From assembly GCA_025738555.1 (NCBI GenBank), contig JAOVFP010000010.1, positions 2,170,001-2,234,000 of the forward strand: a DNA stretch of 64,000 bases, given 5' to 3'. The position numbers and the translations under genes are program-made. The notes below the pieces were generated by a model. It had not been told where the DNA came from and did not search any database. It saw nothing but the letters and a program-made list of their open reading frames with translations. The stretch is from Cyathus striatus (lineage: Eukaryota > Basidiomycota > Agaricomycetes > Agaricales > Nidulariaceae). Shown here piece by piece: positions 56,179-64,000 of this stretch (positions within the stretch are counted from its first letter, which is position 1; the number at the start of each line of letters is the position of its first letter).

Positions 56179-57383
56179 AAATCCTCCTGTAAACTATTCG
56201 TTTGCGCAGTTCCTCCTGCGTGCAGGATATTTATGTTCTGTAGTTGTTTGGATTGATAGCGTCGGCGCGCAGTTGTGGGTACTGTGATAACGGTATGAGT
56301 GTTGGGGTCTTGGAGTACAAGATGCGCGTCTCCATTTATGAAATGGTGAATACTAGCTTGTGTTAGCGTGAAAAATGGAAGTCCCAGAAGCATGTCGTAC
56401 GATGCTTGTGGAACTACTTGTACTTGGACATAGAAGTTGGACGATCCGATAGACATTTTAAGGTCTGCAAGCATTCCCAAAGTCGAGCTTTTAGTAGTGT
56501 TTGCCGATTCTGTTTCTAGGACATAGTCAGATCGCAGGGGGAGGCCTAATTTCTCCCAGATGTCCTGTCTTAGGCCGATAATTTGTGACCCATTGTCGAC
56601 TATCGCTGTTACGGGGATATGGCTGTCTAACATAACGGATACTTCTCGTAGGTCTTCCTTTTTGTTGGCTACGATTTTCCCTGTAGTCTGACTGGTTGTT
56701 CCGACAGCATTGACTGATACGGCGTCTGAGATATATACTGAGTTTTGTGCTGCCATATCCGTTGCAATTCTTCTGCTGCTGCACATATCCTTTATGTGCT
56801 TTCTAAGCTCCGGTGCTACTGCGAATAGTTCTTCTTGTGTTAAGGTAACTGTACTTTCTAGGTCTTTGGCTAATACCCTTTTCAGGGTATCTTGGGATTC
56901 AATTGGCGCCGCATAGCGATACTGGGGCTGGTTATTGGAGGCATCGTTATTACTTGGTGCTTGCTTTGCACTGGTTTTCTTTTCTTCTTCCGATTTGCTT
57001 CGTGTTTTAGGTCCTTGATAAGGAGCACTTTTGTTCTTATCCATGCGCTTGCGTATGTCGTTAAGATCTCGTTGCGCCTGGTTGGCTAGGGTTTCCAGGA
57101 TCGGAATACGGTCCATATCGTGTTGTGTGAGCGGTTTTTCTTCATCATCTGCATCACTGCTTATTTCTTCTATGCTGGCAGTCATGGCTTTCTCGGTTGG
57201 GACTTCCCATGAGAACTGATCTGCTTTGGCAATAGGGACTGCTTCGACACAATTAGTCATAACTTTTTGAGCATGAGCGATGTTTTCGGCGCGTCCCCTG
57301 TTCCAGTTGTCCAGGCGTTCTTTGATATTTGTTCCTTGAGCCAGCTTGTTAGTGATACGGATTCCTTCTGGTGAGAGGACCAT
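56175..57383 (-). CDS. Gypsy protease region
   Basis: 402 codons. N-terminal linker of charged and Gln-rich sequence, then the retropepsin domain: VMLDSHIPVTAIVDNGSQII (catalytic DNGS in place of DTG/DSG), QDIWEKLGLPL, and YDMLLGLPFF near the end, as in basidiomycete Ty3/Gypsy proteases. It is in the same frame as gag; only one TGA and two codons separate the two frames, so gag-protease is probably meant to be one polyprotein. Confidence 0.85.
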   Translation of the reverse strand: MVLSPEGIRITNKLAQGTNIKERLDNWNRGRAENIAHAQKVMTNCVEAVPIAKADQFSWEVPTEKAMTASIEEISSDADDEEKPLTQHDMDRIPILETLANQAQRDLNDIRKRMDKNKSAPYQGPKTRSKSEEEKKTSAKQAPSNNDASNNQPQYRYAAPIESQDTLKRVLAKDLESTVTLTQEELFAVAPELRKHIKDMCSSRRIATDMAAQNSVYISDAVSVNAVGTTSQTTGKIVANKKEDLREVSVMLDSHIPVTAIVDNGSQIIGLRQDIWEKLGLPLRSDYVLETESANTTKSSTLGMLADLKMSIGSSNFYVQVQVVPQASYDMLLGLPFFTLTQASIHHFINGDAHLVLQDPNTHTVITVPTTARRRYQSKQLQNINILHAGGTAQTNSLQEDF

Positions 57384-57389
57384 ATTTCC

Positions 57390-58847
57390 TCATCCGAGTT
57401 TGCACAGTCCTTTCTTTTCGTATTCTGCGATATATGGGCAATTTGCTATTATATGTCCTGCCTCTGAGCAAAATAGGCATCCGTTAAAACGTGATGAGCT
57501 GCCTGGAGTCTCAGTATTGGTGCGGAACTTCTTTTTGTCTTCTTCTTTGGCTAATGCCAATACATTTACTGCAAGGGTTTGCACCAAAGACTCAGAGTTC
57601 ATGAGACGCTCAATGGCTGTCTCGTCGTAGTAGTTTTTGGAGACTGATGCTTGGTTTGCTTGTATGTTGTTGGCCTGGGGTAGGTTTGGATTTTGTCCTT
57701 GCGCCGGGTACGAGTTCATGTTGTATCCTTGATTCTGGTAGGGCTGTGGGCCGAAATTTTGGGGGTATCCAGAGGCCGTTTGGTTTTGAATTCCTTGGTT
57801 ATAGCCTGTAATTTGTGGTACTGACATGGCCTGGTTTTGTCCGTATGGTTGTTGCTGTTGGTTGTTTAGAGCATATCCTTGCATTGGTTGAATTTGGGGT
57901 ACTTGGTTATATGTGGGATATTGTGAATATGGTGCTGCAGCTGTCTGTGTGTATGGTTCGTAACCAGGGTATTGGATTGGTTGGACAGGCATTCCGAACA
58001 TTTGTGCACCACCACCCGTTGTACCATCATTTGGCGGGAGGAGGTGCATGGCTGCTTGATATATTTCTTCAAGCTTCCATGGTTCGTCTAGTTCGTGCTT
58101 GGGTTCCAACATATGTAACTCGTTTCTGATTCTTGCTCGGAATTCGATAGGGAAGCCAGTCATGAAGGAATTACTTATTTCCCTGTCAGTGACTTTCCCC
58201 TTTTCTTTGAGGTATTCTGCAAAGGTCAGAAATCCTCTATAGTATTCGCCCAATTGGTATCTGCCTGTCATTACTTTTTGTGATTGGGCAGCGCAATAAT
58301 ATTCGAGATCTATGGTGGTATACTTCTTTTCGCCATTGCATCCTGGGTATAGTTTTCTAATTTCTTCCTTGAATTGTTCCCAGTTATTGCGGACGTTCTT
58401 TGTGTGTACACGCCACAAATCTTCGACGCGCTGGTCTAGGTATTCGAAGGTCCACTGGATTTCTTCACTATCAGTGAGTCCGCTTGCAACTGCAAGATTA
58501 TGAATGCGTCTGAAGAATTGATCCAGAGTTACTGGACTGCCGTCAAATGATGGTGCGGCTTTTTCTCCGGGCGATGGCATAGTTCTGCGTGCCCTTGGGA
58601 GTGGCCCTTGGACATTGCTCTGTTCTTGATATGCATCCTCGTCCATGGTCCATTCCACTTTGCGAAGGTTTCCTACGCGTTCATCTGGATCAAATTTTAC
58701 GTTGGGTCGAAAGGTAGTGTTGGGTGGTGGAGTTGACTGAGGTGCGCGATCCAGAGGAGTTACGTTTTCTGGGTTAATAATGTTCGGGTTGATAGGGTTT
58801 GAGATTGGGCTTTGTCCCGTTCCATTGTCTGGGATAATTCCTGACAT
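57390..58847 (-). CDS. Gypsy gag
   Basis: 485 codons. Body: VTLDQFFRRIHNLAVASGLT, ENLWRVHT-like segments, NWEQFKEEIRKLYPGC, YRGFLTFAEYLKEKGKVTDR and NSFMTGFPIEFRARIRNEL, the usual capsid fold of fungal Ty3/Gypsy gag. A Gln/Pro/Tyr-rich linker follows, then a zinc knuckle CLFCSEAGHIIANC. The stop is TGA directly after KGLCKLG. Upstream of the ATG the frame stays open for about 65 codons without another ATG. Confidence 0.9.
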   Translation of the reverse strand: MSGIIPDNGTGQSPISNPINPNIINPENVTPLDRAPQSTPPPNTTFRPNVKFDPDERVGNLRKVEWTMDEDAYQEQSNVQGPLPRARRTMPSPGEKAAPSFDGSPVTLDQFFRRIHNLAVASGLTDSEEIQWTFEYLDQRVEDLWRVHTKNVRNNWEQFKEEIRKLYPGCNGEKKYTTIDLEYYCAAQSQKVMTGRYQLGEYYRGFLTFAEYLKEKGKVTDREISNSFMTGFPIEFRARIRNELHMLEPKHELDEPWKLEEIYQAAMHLLPPNDGTTGGGAQMFGMPVQPIQYPGYEPYTQTAAAPYSQYPTYNQVPQIQPMQGYALNNQQQQPYGQNQAMSVPQITGYNQGIQNQTASGYPQNFGPQPYQNQGYNMNSYPAQGQNPNLPQANNIQANQASVSKNYYDETAIERLMNSESLVQTLAVNVLALAKEEDKKKFRTNTETPGSSSRFNGCLFCSEAGHIIANCPYIAEYEKKGLCKLG

Positions 58848-59059
58848 GATTGGAGATGAAGTGTTGGACTCGTTAAGGGTGTAATCTGGATATGCAAGGA
58901 GGTCTTCGACTTCGGATAGTGAGCCGAATGATGAGTTTTGTGGATCGTTAATTGATAAACGTAGTTCTTGCGAGAGGACTCGTGTCGGTTTTTGTTGAAC
59001 TGGTGATTTGTTTCCTTCCGGTCTTCGTGAGATTTTGAAGTTTCAAATCGAATGAAGCC

Positions 59060-59077
59060 CCCTCGCGGTGGGCTCCA
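59060..59077 (-). promoter_or_regulatory. Primer-binding site of the innermost Gypsy element
   Basis: TGGAGCCCACCGCGAGGG begins 3 nt inside the 5' LTR on the minus strand. The TGG start would pair with a tRNA CCA end. Which tRNA was not determined. Confidence 0.6.
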
Positions 59078-59080
59078 AGT

Positions 59081-59819
59081 TGTAAGGTTAAGTGCGGTTG
59101 TCGATGTGTAGACTTGAGTTAGTTTGCGAGCACGGTTGCGTCCGTCAACCGTTGCGCTTCGTCGATTTGATTTGAAGTTATGCTTGTTGTTACGAGATGA
59201 TAGTTGTAGCTTTGAAGACTTGAATCAAACTACAACCAAGAGAGAGATATGGGTAAACCAGAGTGAATACGATAAGCTTTGGGAAATAGAACTGATTAAG
59301 GGCTGCTCAATCCTAGAGCCACTGACCCTTAACACGACTGGATGAGGATAGGAATAGATGTAATGAGGTGTATTTCACTGAAGAGGAGTAGCTAGCTACA
59401 GAGGGGTTTATATATGTAAGTATCTAAGTGAGTCATATAAAATTTAAATAGTAAACTATAGTAAAGAAGGACATAGCTTTGAGGAGATGCGTGTGGCAAT
59501 GCGTGTTGAGTGTTGTCGCTTTTCTGCCGTTGTCAATTGCTGTGTCCGATTCCGTGAGTGTCGTCCGAGCCGAATCGGGATGTTTGGTTTCGGGGTTGTT
59601 TGGTTCTGCACGTGACTTATTCGTTGGTTTCGGAACGCGTCGACTTTGGTGGAATAACTTTGTATTCCGCTGACTTCATCGCTCTCCGTCTTTGATCTGG
59701 CCTGTTCGGCATTTGCGCATAACGGTCTGGTGCGTATTTTAATTGTATTGTTGTTAAGACTCTGACGTGGGCTACGTATTATAGGTGATTTCATATGTAG
59801 GCCACTGGCAGGCCTTACA
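59081..59819 (-). repeat. 5' LTR of the innermost Gypsy element
   Basis: 739 bp; five differences from the 3' LTR, all at CpG sites. Confidence 0.95.
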
Positions 59820-60041
59820 GTTCCATGCAGGGTAGTTTGTCCCATCAAAACGGTTCTGGGAATCAAAGGTCCTGAGAAGTTCATAGACTGTTGGGGCCAT
59901 GGTGGTGGTTGACAGTGGTGGGAGGCAAAGAAAGAAGGAAGGGTGTGTGGGATCAAAAGATCAGAAGAGGAAGGTAAGAGATTGAAAGTTTGTTGGCAGG
60001 TTGAGTGGTGTAGAATTTAAGCACAGGCGGGGCCCATAACC

Positions 60042-60236
60042 TGTCAAGAATAGAAGGGGAGAGTTGAAGAGCTGACTGTGGAGGAAGACCGGATTGAAAA
60101 CGCTGACCGACGATAGTGACAGATGAAGCCGTGAATTGCACAGAAACTACGATGCACATACATACAGAGAACGATTACGTAACTATATTATGTAACTATG
60201 CAGCTGTGCCTCAACACGAACACCCAGATTCTAACA
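60042..60236 (-). repeat. 5' LTR of the Copia-type element
   Basis: 195 bp; ends TG...CA; followed on the right by the target duplication GTTCA. Confidence 0.92.
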
Positions 60237-60402
60237 GTTCAGATTATGAGAGAGAATACCCCAACTCAATTAGGGCCACAACAGTCATTGCCAAATGACA
60301 CTGGAGGAAAGAACCCATGGAAGTAATTATCATCTGCAGGGTAGTGGTCAAGTCCACAAAGCAGACAATCGATCACCCAAAGATCCTGCTTGAAGACAAG
60401 GA

Positions 60403-60720
60403 ATGCCTAGCATCATACATCACCATGGGGAGGTCAAAGCCTGGACACTATGGGACTCTGGAAGCATGACAACAGGGATTACCTCATTGTATGCAGCAAT
60501 AGCCAAGATTTCTGTAAGCCAGCTATCGAAGGAATACATCCTTCAACTGGGAACTGTGGGAAGCTGGTCCACTGTCAAATATGGCACCTACCCAACACCA
60601 CAACTCCCAGGGCTGAAACAGCCCATCTATGCTGACATAGCCAACTTCGATCACTATGACATGATCATTGGCATGCCAACTATGTGTGCCAATGATGTTA
60701 TCATTAATGGAGAATGAATC
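60403..60720 (+). pseudogene. Outer element protease remnant
   Basis: Frame with AWTLWDSGSMTTGITSLYA (retropepsin DSG) and YDMIIGMPTMCANDVIING (the I-G-M flap end), ended by TGA at 60716-60718 and open again beyond. + strand, same element as the gag at 47.8 kb. Confidence 0.75.
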
Positions 60721-60897
60721 CCAGCCATGCAGGTTCAGCTTAAGGACATGGATGGACACCTCCACCAATATCGTGCAGTAGACAAAAAGGAGAAGTGACT
60801 CTGAAGGGGGAGACCAGCTCCCTCCATAGAAGAAGTGCCCAACAATGAGGGGATCAGGGCACTATGACCACTACCCAAGGACAACCCCTTCCTTCTA

Positions 60898-62934
60898 ATG
60901 ACCAACCAAGAACTTCATGAATACATGAAGCCCACACCAAAAGCTGATGAGTACACTTCACCACAAATGGTGCCAGTAGTACCAGCACCAAGTTCACTGT
61001 ATGTAGAACCCGATGTACAATACTGTCAACCAATGTCCTCCTGCATACTCATAGAAGACCTAATGACCTCAGACAACACCAATGACCCTGTCCAATGCAT
61101 GTTGATCGATAACCCTACCCCTAATCCATCATGGGGGTGGATGGCAGACCCATGCATGCCACCAGAATGGAACATGATGGTAGCAGACATGTACCCACTG
61201 AATTGGGCTGCACAACCCCCAAAGAGTGAACTCTTCAGGAAAGCCCAATTTGACAATGTCTCAGAACATGTGAAATTTCATGCCCTTCCAGGATCCAAAG
61301 ACCGAATGGCAAAGCTTACCCTCTGCAAGATACCCGAATACAAATGTTCCCTGGCAGCATTGAAGCACCAATTTGAACCACCCCCTGCCAAAAAAGCAGC
61401 CAGTCCCCCAAAACTTGATAAGGGAAAAGGGAAAGAAACATCCCTCACAGAAGACGATATCCCAAGGCTGCACAAGAGCTGGTTCAGCTCCTATGCTGAC
61501 ATCTTGAATGGCACACCAGAGTGTCTACCCCCATTCCATGAGGTCAACCATGAAATCAACCTCATTGACGAGAATAAGTGTTACAAATATCACATGCCTA
61601 GGTGCCTGAACTCCCTCCAGGGAGAATTCTATGACAAACTCAACTGATACAAAAATGCAGGGTGGTGGGAAGCTCACTCTGTTACCCAAGCTGCACCCCT
61701 CCTCTGCCTGGCAAAAAAGGACAAGCGCCTGTGTACAGTTATCAATGCACACCAGCGAAATGACAACACAATCAAGGATGTTACACCCTTGCTGGACCAG
61801 GAGGTCATTCATGAAGACATTGCAAGAGGAAGATATAGGTTGAAAATCGACCTAATAGACACATATAAACAAGTATGCATCTGACCTGAAGATGTGGGCA
61901 AAATGGCCTTTGCTACCATTAGTGGAACCTATGTCAGTCACATAATGCAACAGGGTGACTGCAATGCCCCAGCAACATTTCAATGGCTCATGACAGCTGT
62001 GTTCCGGGAGGCTATAGGATGATTCATGCATGCCTATATCAACAATATCTTCGTGTACTCCGACACCATCAAGGAACATGAAGCACACCTCAAAATTGTC
62101 TTTGAGAAGCTTCGTGCCAATGGCCTATACATAAAGAAGGCTAAATGCAAGCTATATGCAGAAAGTATTGACTGTCTAGGCCACACTATAGATGATGAGG
62201 GTATACACCCTGATGAAGACAAGTTGAGCCACATCTATGACTGGAGGACACCTCACAACTACAATGATATTCAGAAATTCATAGGGCTAGTGAATTATGT
62301 GGGTCACTTTCTACCCAACATATCCACATACACCAGCCCCCTGCTAGCCATGACACAAAATGGAGTGCCATTCCTATGGTGCCCCTTACACCAACAATGT
62401 TTTGACATGATCAAACAGACATGCTGCAAAACACTGATCCTACACCCCACTGACCCATGCACAAATGAACCAATATGGCTCATTTGTGATGCTTCTAAAA
62501 CAGGCATAGGAGTCATATATGGTCAAGGCCCTTCATGGGACAAGTGCCACCCAGTGGGCTTCATGTCAAAAAAGTTCATGATGGCACAGCAGAACTACAC
62601 TGTGTATGAACTTGAAACTCTGACCATATTGGAAGCATTGATTAAGTGGGAAGATAAACTTATGGGGTATGACCTCCACATCATCACTGACCACAAGGCA
62701 CTTGAGTTTTTCAAAACCCAAGGCAACTTGTCCAACTGCCAATGATGCTGGATGGACTACATGTCCCATTTCGACTTTGACATCACATATGTCAAGGGAG
62801 AATACAACAAAATAGCAGATTGCCTATCCTGCTACTATGAAAGCGACACTCATGACAATGTCCACAAGGTAGAAGAATATGTGTATGCAGATGTGCGCAT
62901 CAACCCTATGGGAGAAGATCTCCTGCCTGCCTGA
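60898..62934 (+). pseudogene. Outer element reverse transcriptase and RNase H, decayed
   Basis: Linker 60898-61647 ends in the RT entry motif (PPFHEVNHEINLI, YKYHMPRCL). RT follows: RYRLKIDLIDTYKQV, MAFATISGTYVSHIMQQGDC, AYINNIFVYSD, ESIDCLGHTIDDEGIHPD, and IQKFIGLVNYVGHFLPNIS. RNase H: IWLICDASKTGIGVIYGQG, YELETLTILEALIKWED and LHIITDHKALEFF. The YxDD catalytic box is YINN here, so the enzyme is dead. TGA stops interrupt at 61645, about 61882, about 62020, 62743 and 62932; at each of them CGA (Arg) would fit the family. CpG is strongly depleted. Confidence 0.88.
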
Positions 62935-63480
62935 CACCAAGAACTGCATGACTGCATCATTGAAATACAGGCCCTACAAGCCATTTAAATCAGGCGAAGT
63001 AAACACCTACAAGGACACCAGGAATTATAGGACATCAAAGCTCAGGAAATGAGGGATGCTACCCCACAAGACATGGGAGATACACTGAACAATAATGGTA
63101 CTCCCCCCAGCACCACTCCCTTCACCATGGAATCTATCACATTAGCTGACATCCTCTTCAACAAGGCTACCTCCCAGGTGCCCCCAACCACGGTGGATGA
63201 CACATTTATACAACACATCAGAGAGGGGTACTGAGAAGACAAATTGTTCAGCATCATTCTAGATGCACTGGAAACATACCCATGTTTCCCTGTGTGCAAC
63301 AGAGTAATTCATGTGTAGAACCTGACACATGAGGAAGTGGTTTGCATACCATGCAATTGTGAACTCATAATGACTATCCTCGATCAGGCCCACCAAATCC
63401 TAGGCCACTTTGGGGATCAACTGACTGTGGAATACATTTGCTGATGGTACATAAGTGTCAGCCAAATTTATCATTTAACA
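62935..63480 (+). pseudogene. Outer element, integrase start, truncated
   Basis: Only traces remain: AHQILGHFGDQLTVEYI at about 63385-63440 resembles the start of the integrase zinc domain, then stops. The catalytic core is absent; the sequence passes into the satellite. Confidence 0.55.
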
Positions 63481-63558
63481 GCAGTGTTATATGATATGAG
63501 ATATCATATAAGGACTATGAGTTATGAGTGAGGCATATATTATATGTAGTATACAGGT

Positions 63559-64000
63559 TACTCATAAAAACTCATTACTTTATGATTTCTATTGTTATTG
63601 TAATACTAGTATGTGTACTCATAAGTACTCATTACTTTATGTTTCCTATTGTTGTTGTAATACTATAATGCATACTCATAAGTTCTCATTACATTATGTT
63701 TCCTATTGTTGTTGTAATACTATTATGTGTACTCATAAGTACTCATTACATTATGTTTCCTATTGTTGTTGTAATACTATTATGCATACTCATAAGTACT
63801 CATTACTTTATATTTCCTATTGTTATTGTAATACTATTATGTGTACTCATAAGTACTCATTACATTATGTTTTATATTGTTATTGTAATAGTATTATGCA
63901 TACTCATTAGTACTCATTACTTTATGTTTCATATTATTATTGTAATACTAGTATGTGTACTCATAAGTACTCATTACTTTATGTTCTCTATTATTACTGT
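63559..64000. repeat. 57-bp satellite with 114-bp higher-order period
   Basis: TACTCATAAG or a close variant starts at 63559, 63616, 63673, 63730, 63787, 63844, 63901 and 63958, exactly 57 bp apart, running to the window edge. Units alternate between a preceding TATGTG and ATGCA, so the real period is 114 bp. Because 57 is a multiple of 3, one frame stays open and mimics a 19-residue repeat protein; I do not regard it as a gene. Confidence 0.9.

Larger units (their letters stand above)
50465..59819 (-). mobile_element. Complete Ty3/Gypsy LTR retrotransposon (innermost)
   Basis: 9,355 bp, bounded by equal 739-bp LTRs (50465-51203, 59081-59819) with TGTAAG...CTTACA ends and a 4-bp target duplication GTTC (50461-50464, 59820-59823). 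Genes on minus: gag 58847-57390, protease 57383-56175, RT-RNase H-integrase 56178-53056 and integrase tail to 52621. The order PR-RT-RH-INT marks Ty3/Gypsy. The LTRs differ at 5 positions, so the insertion is recent. Between the end of pol and the 3' LTR lies an antisense intron-containing gene (51395-52496, +). Three features could block or regulate translation: in-frame TGAs after gag and before the integrase tail, and a -1 offset between protease and pol. Confidence 0.95.
49501..59900 (-). pseudogene. Copia-type gag gene, split by the nested Gypsy element
   Basis: The gag begins at 59900 and is read to 59824; after the nested element it resumes at 50464 and ends at 49501. The two parts sum to 1041 nt, an open frame of 346 codons plus stop. 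N-terminal FDGTNYPAW is typical of Copia gag (DUF4219-like). The UBN2-like body includes ARMALYKTISSNAVRDAHFK and ELKKRLYNPVHDIGQPVSVY. A zinc knuckle CHRCGLPGHHSSRC lies near the C-terminus, followed by a Ser/Asp-rich tail. The frame is otherwise intact, so the element was young when hit. Confidence 0.88.
49207..60236 (-). mobile_element. Copia-type gag-only LTR retrotransposon, interrupted by a nested element
   Basis: Bounded by 195-bp direct LTRs (49207-49401 and 60042-60236; TG...CA ends; two differences) and the 5-bp target duplication GTTCA (49202-49206, 60237-60241). Without the nested insertion it is only about 1.67 kb. Minus orientation: the 5' LTR on the right is followed directly by GGTTATGGGCCC (candidate primer-binding site), then gag, then a short G-rich tract (GAGTGGGGG) abutting the 3' LTR on the left. 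No protease, integrase or RT is present, so it must depend on another element: a terminal-repeat retrotransposon with GAG only (TR-GAG type). Confidence 0.9.
49015..60298 (+). pseudogene. Outer element reading frame split by the nested insertions
   Basis: The frame 49015-49206 (EEN PYSEYDTGS region) is interrupted exactly at the GTTCA duplication and continues at 60242-60298 (DYEREYPNSIRATTVIAK, then TGA). Removing 49207-60241 joins both halves in frame, which proves the insertion point. The product is an acidic linker between gag and protease. Confidence 0.8.

Noticed and set aside
63524..63910. 128-codon open frame with a 19-residue repeat
   Set aside because: It is explained entirely by the 57-bp satellite, whose unit length is divisible by three; no start context or gene structure.

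Overview
The window reads as nuclear DNA of a filamentous basidiomycete, most likely an agaricomycete. Genes are split by many short (48-70 bp) GT-AG introns. The proteins include polyporopepsin-like aspartic proteases, a cerato-platanin, a HAD-plus-terpene-cyclase protein with a DxDTT motif, a fungal UPF0014/FetB-type permease and a large SH3/Ras-association scaffold. All names rest on reading motifs by eye; no search was run.

Layout. 1-4003 (-): two tandem A1 aspartic proteases, the first cut by the window edge. 4498-13241: a tandem segmental duplication in which each unit pairs an acidic protein gene (-) with a leucine-rich LRR-type gene (+). Two more LRR paralogs follow, an intact one at 18603-20793 and a broken one at 21754-25408. 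A 1 kb terminal-inverted-repeat element lies at 13643-14608. 26050-26744 (-): cerato-platanin. 27033-28410 and 30498-31884 (-): two near-identical UPF0014 permease genes, separated by a foldback element (29319-30410). 34455-38259 (+): a decayed and a nearly intact HAD/terpene-cyclase gene. 38550-39017 (-): a small unrecognised gene. 39371-44103 (+): the SH3/RA scaffold.

From about 45.2 kb to 63.5 kb the window is retrotransposon in three nested layers. The outer layer is an old, stop-riddled Ty3/Gypsy-type element on + (gag 45.2-49.2 kb; protease, RT and RNase H 60.2-63.4 kb). Into it a small Copia-type element carrying only gag inserted (49207-60236, 195-bp LTRs, target duplication GTTCA). 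Into that gag a complete Ty3/Gypsy element inserted (50465-59819, 739-bp LTRs, target duplication GTTC). The innermost element carries, antisense to its own genes and next to its 3' LTR, an open gene of 309 codons with three canonical introns. This is the best candidate here for something undescribed. All seven LTR-LTR differences in the two younger elements, and nearly all stops in the oldest, are CpG-type transitions. The window ends in a 57-bp satellite with a 114-bp higher-order period.

How the parts relate: the left half is a secretory and LRR-family region growing by local duplication and losing copies by insertion, stops and frame shifts. The terpene-cyclase locus shows the same birth and death. 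The right quarter is a transposon graveyard with a recent live-looking layer in the middle.
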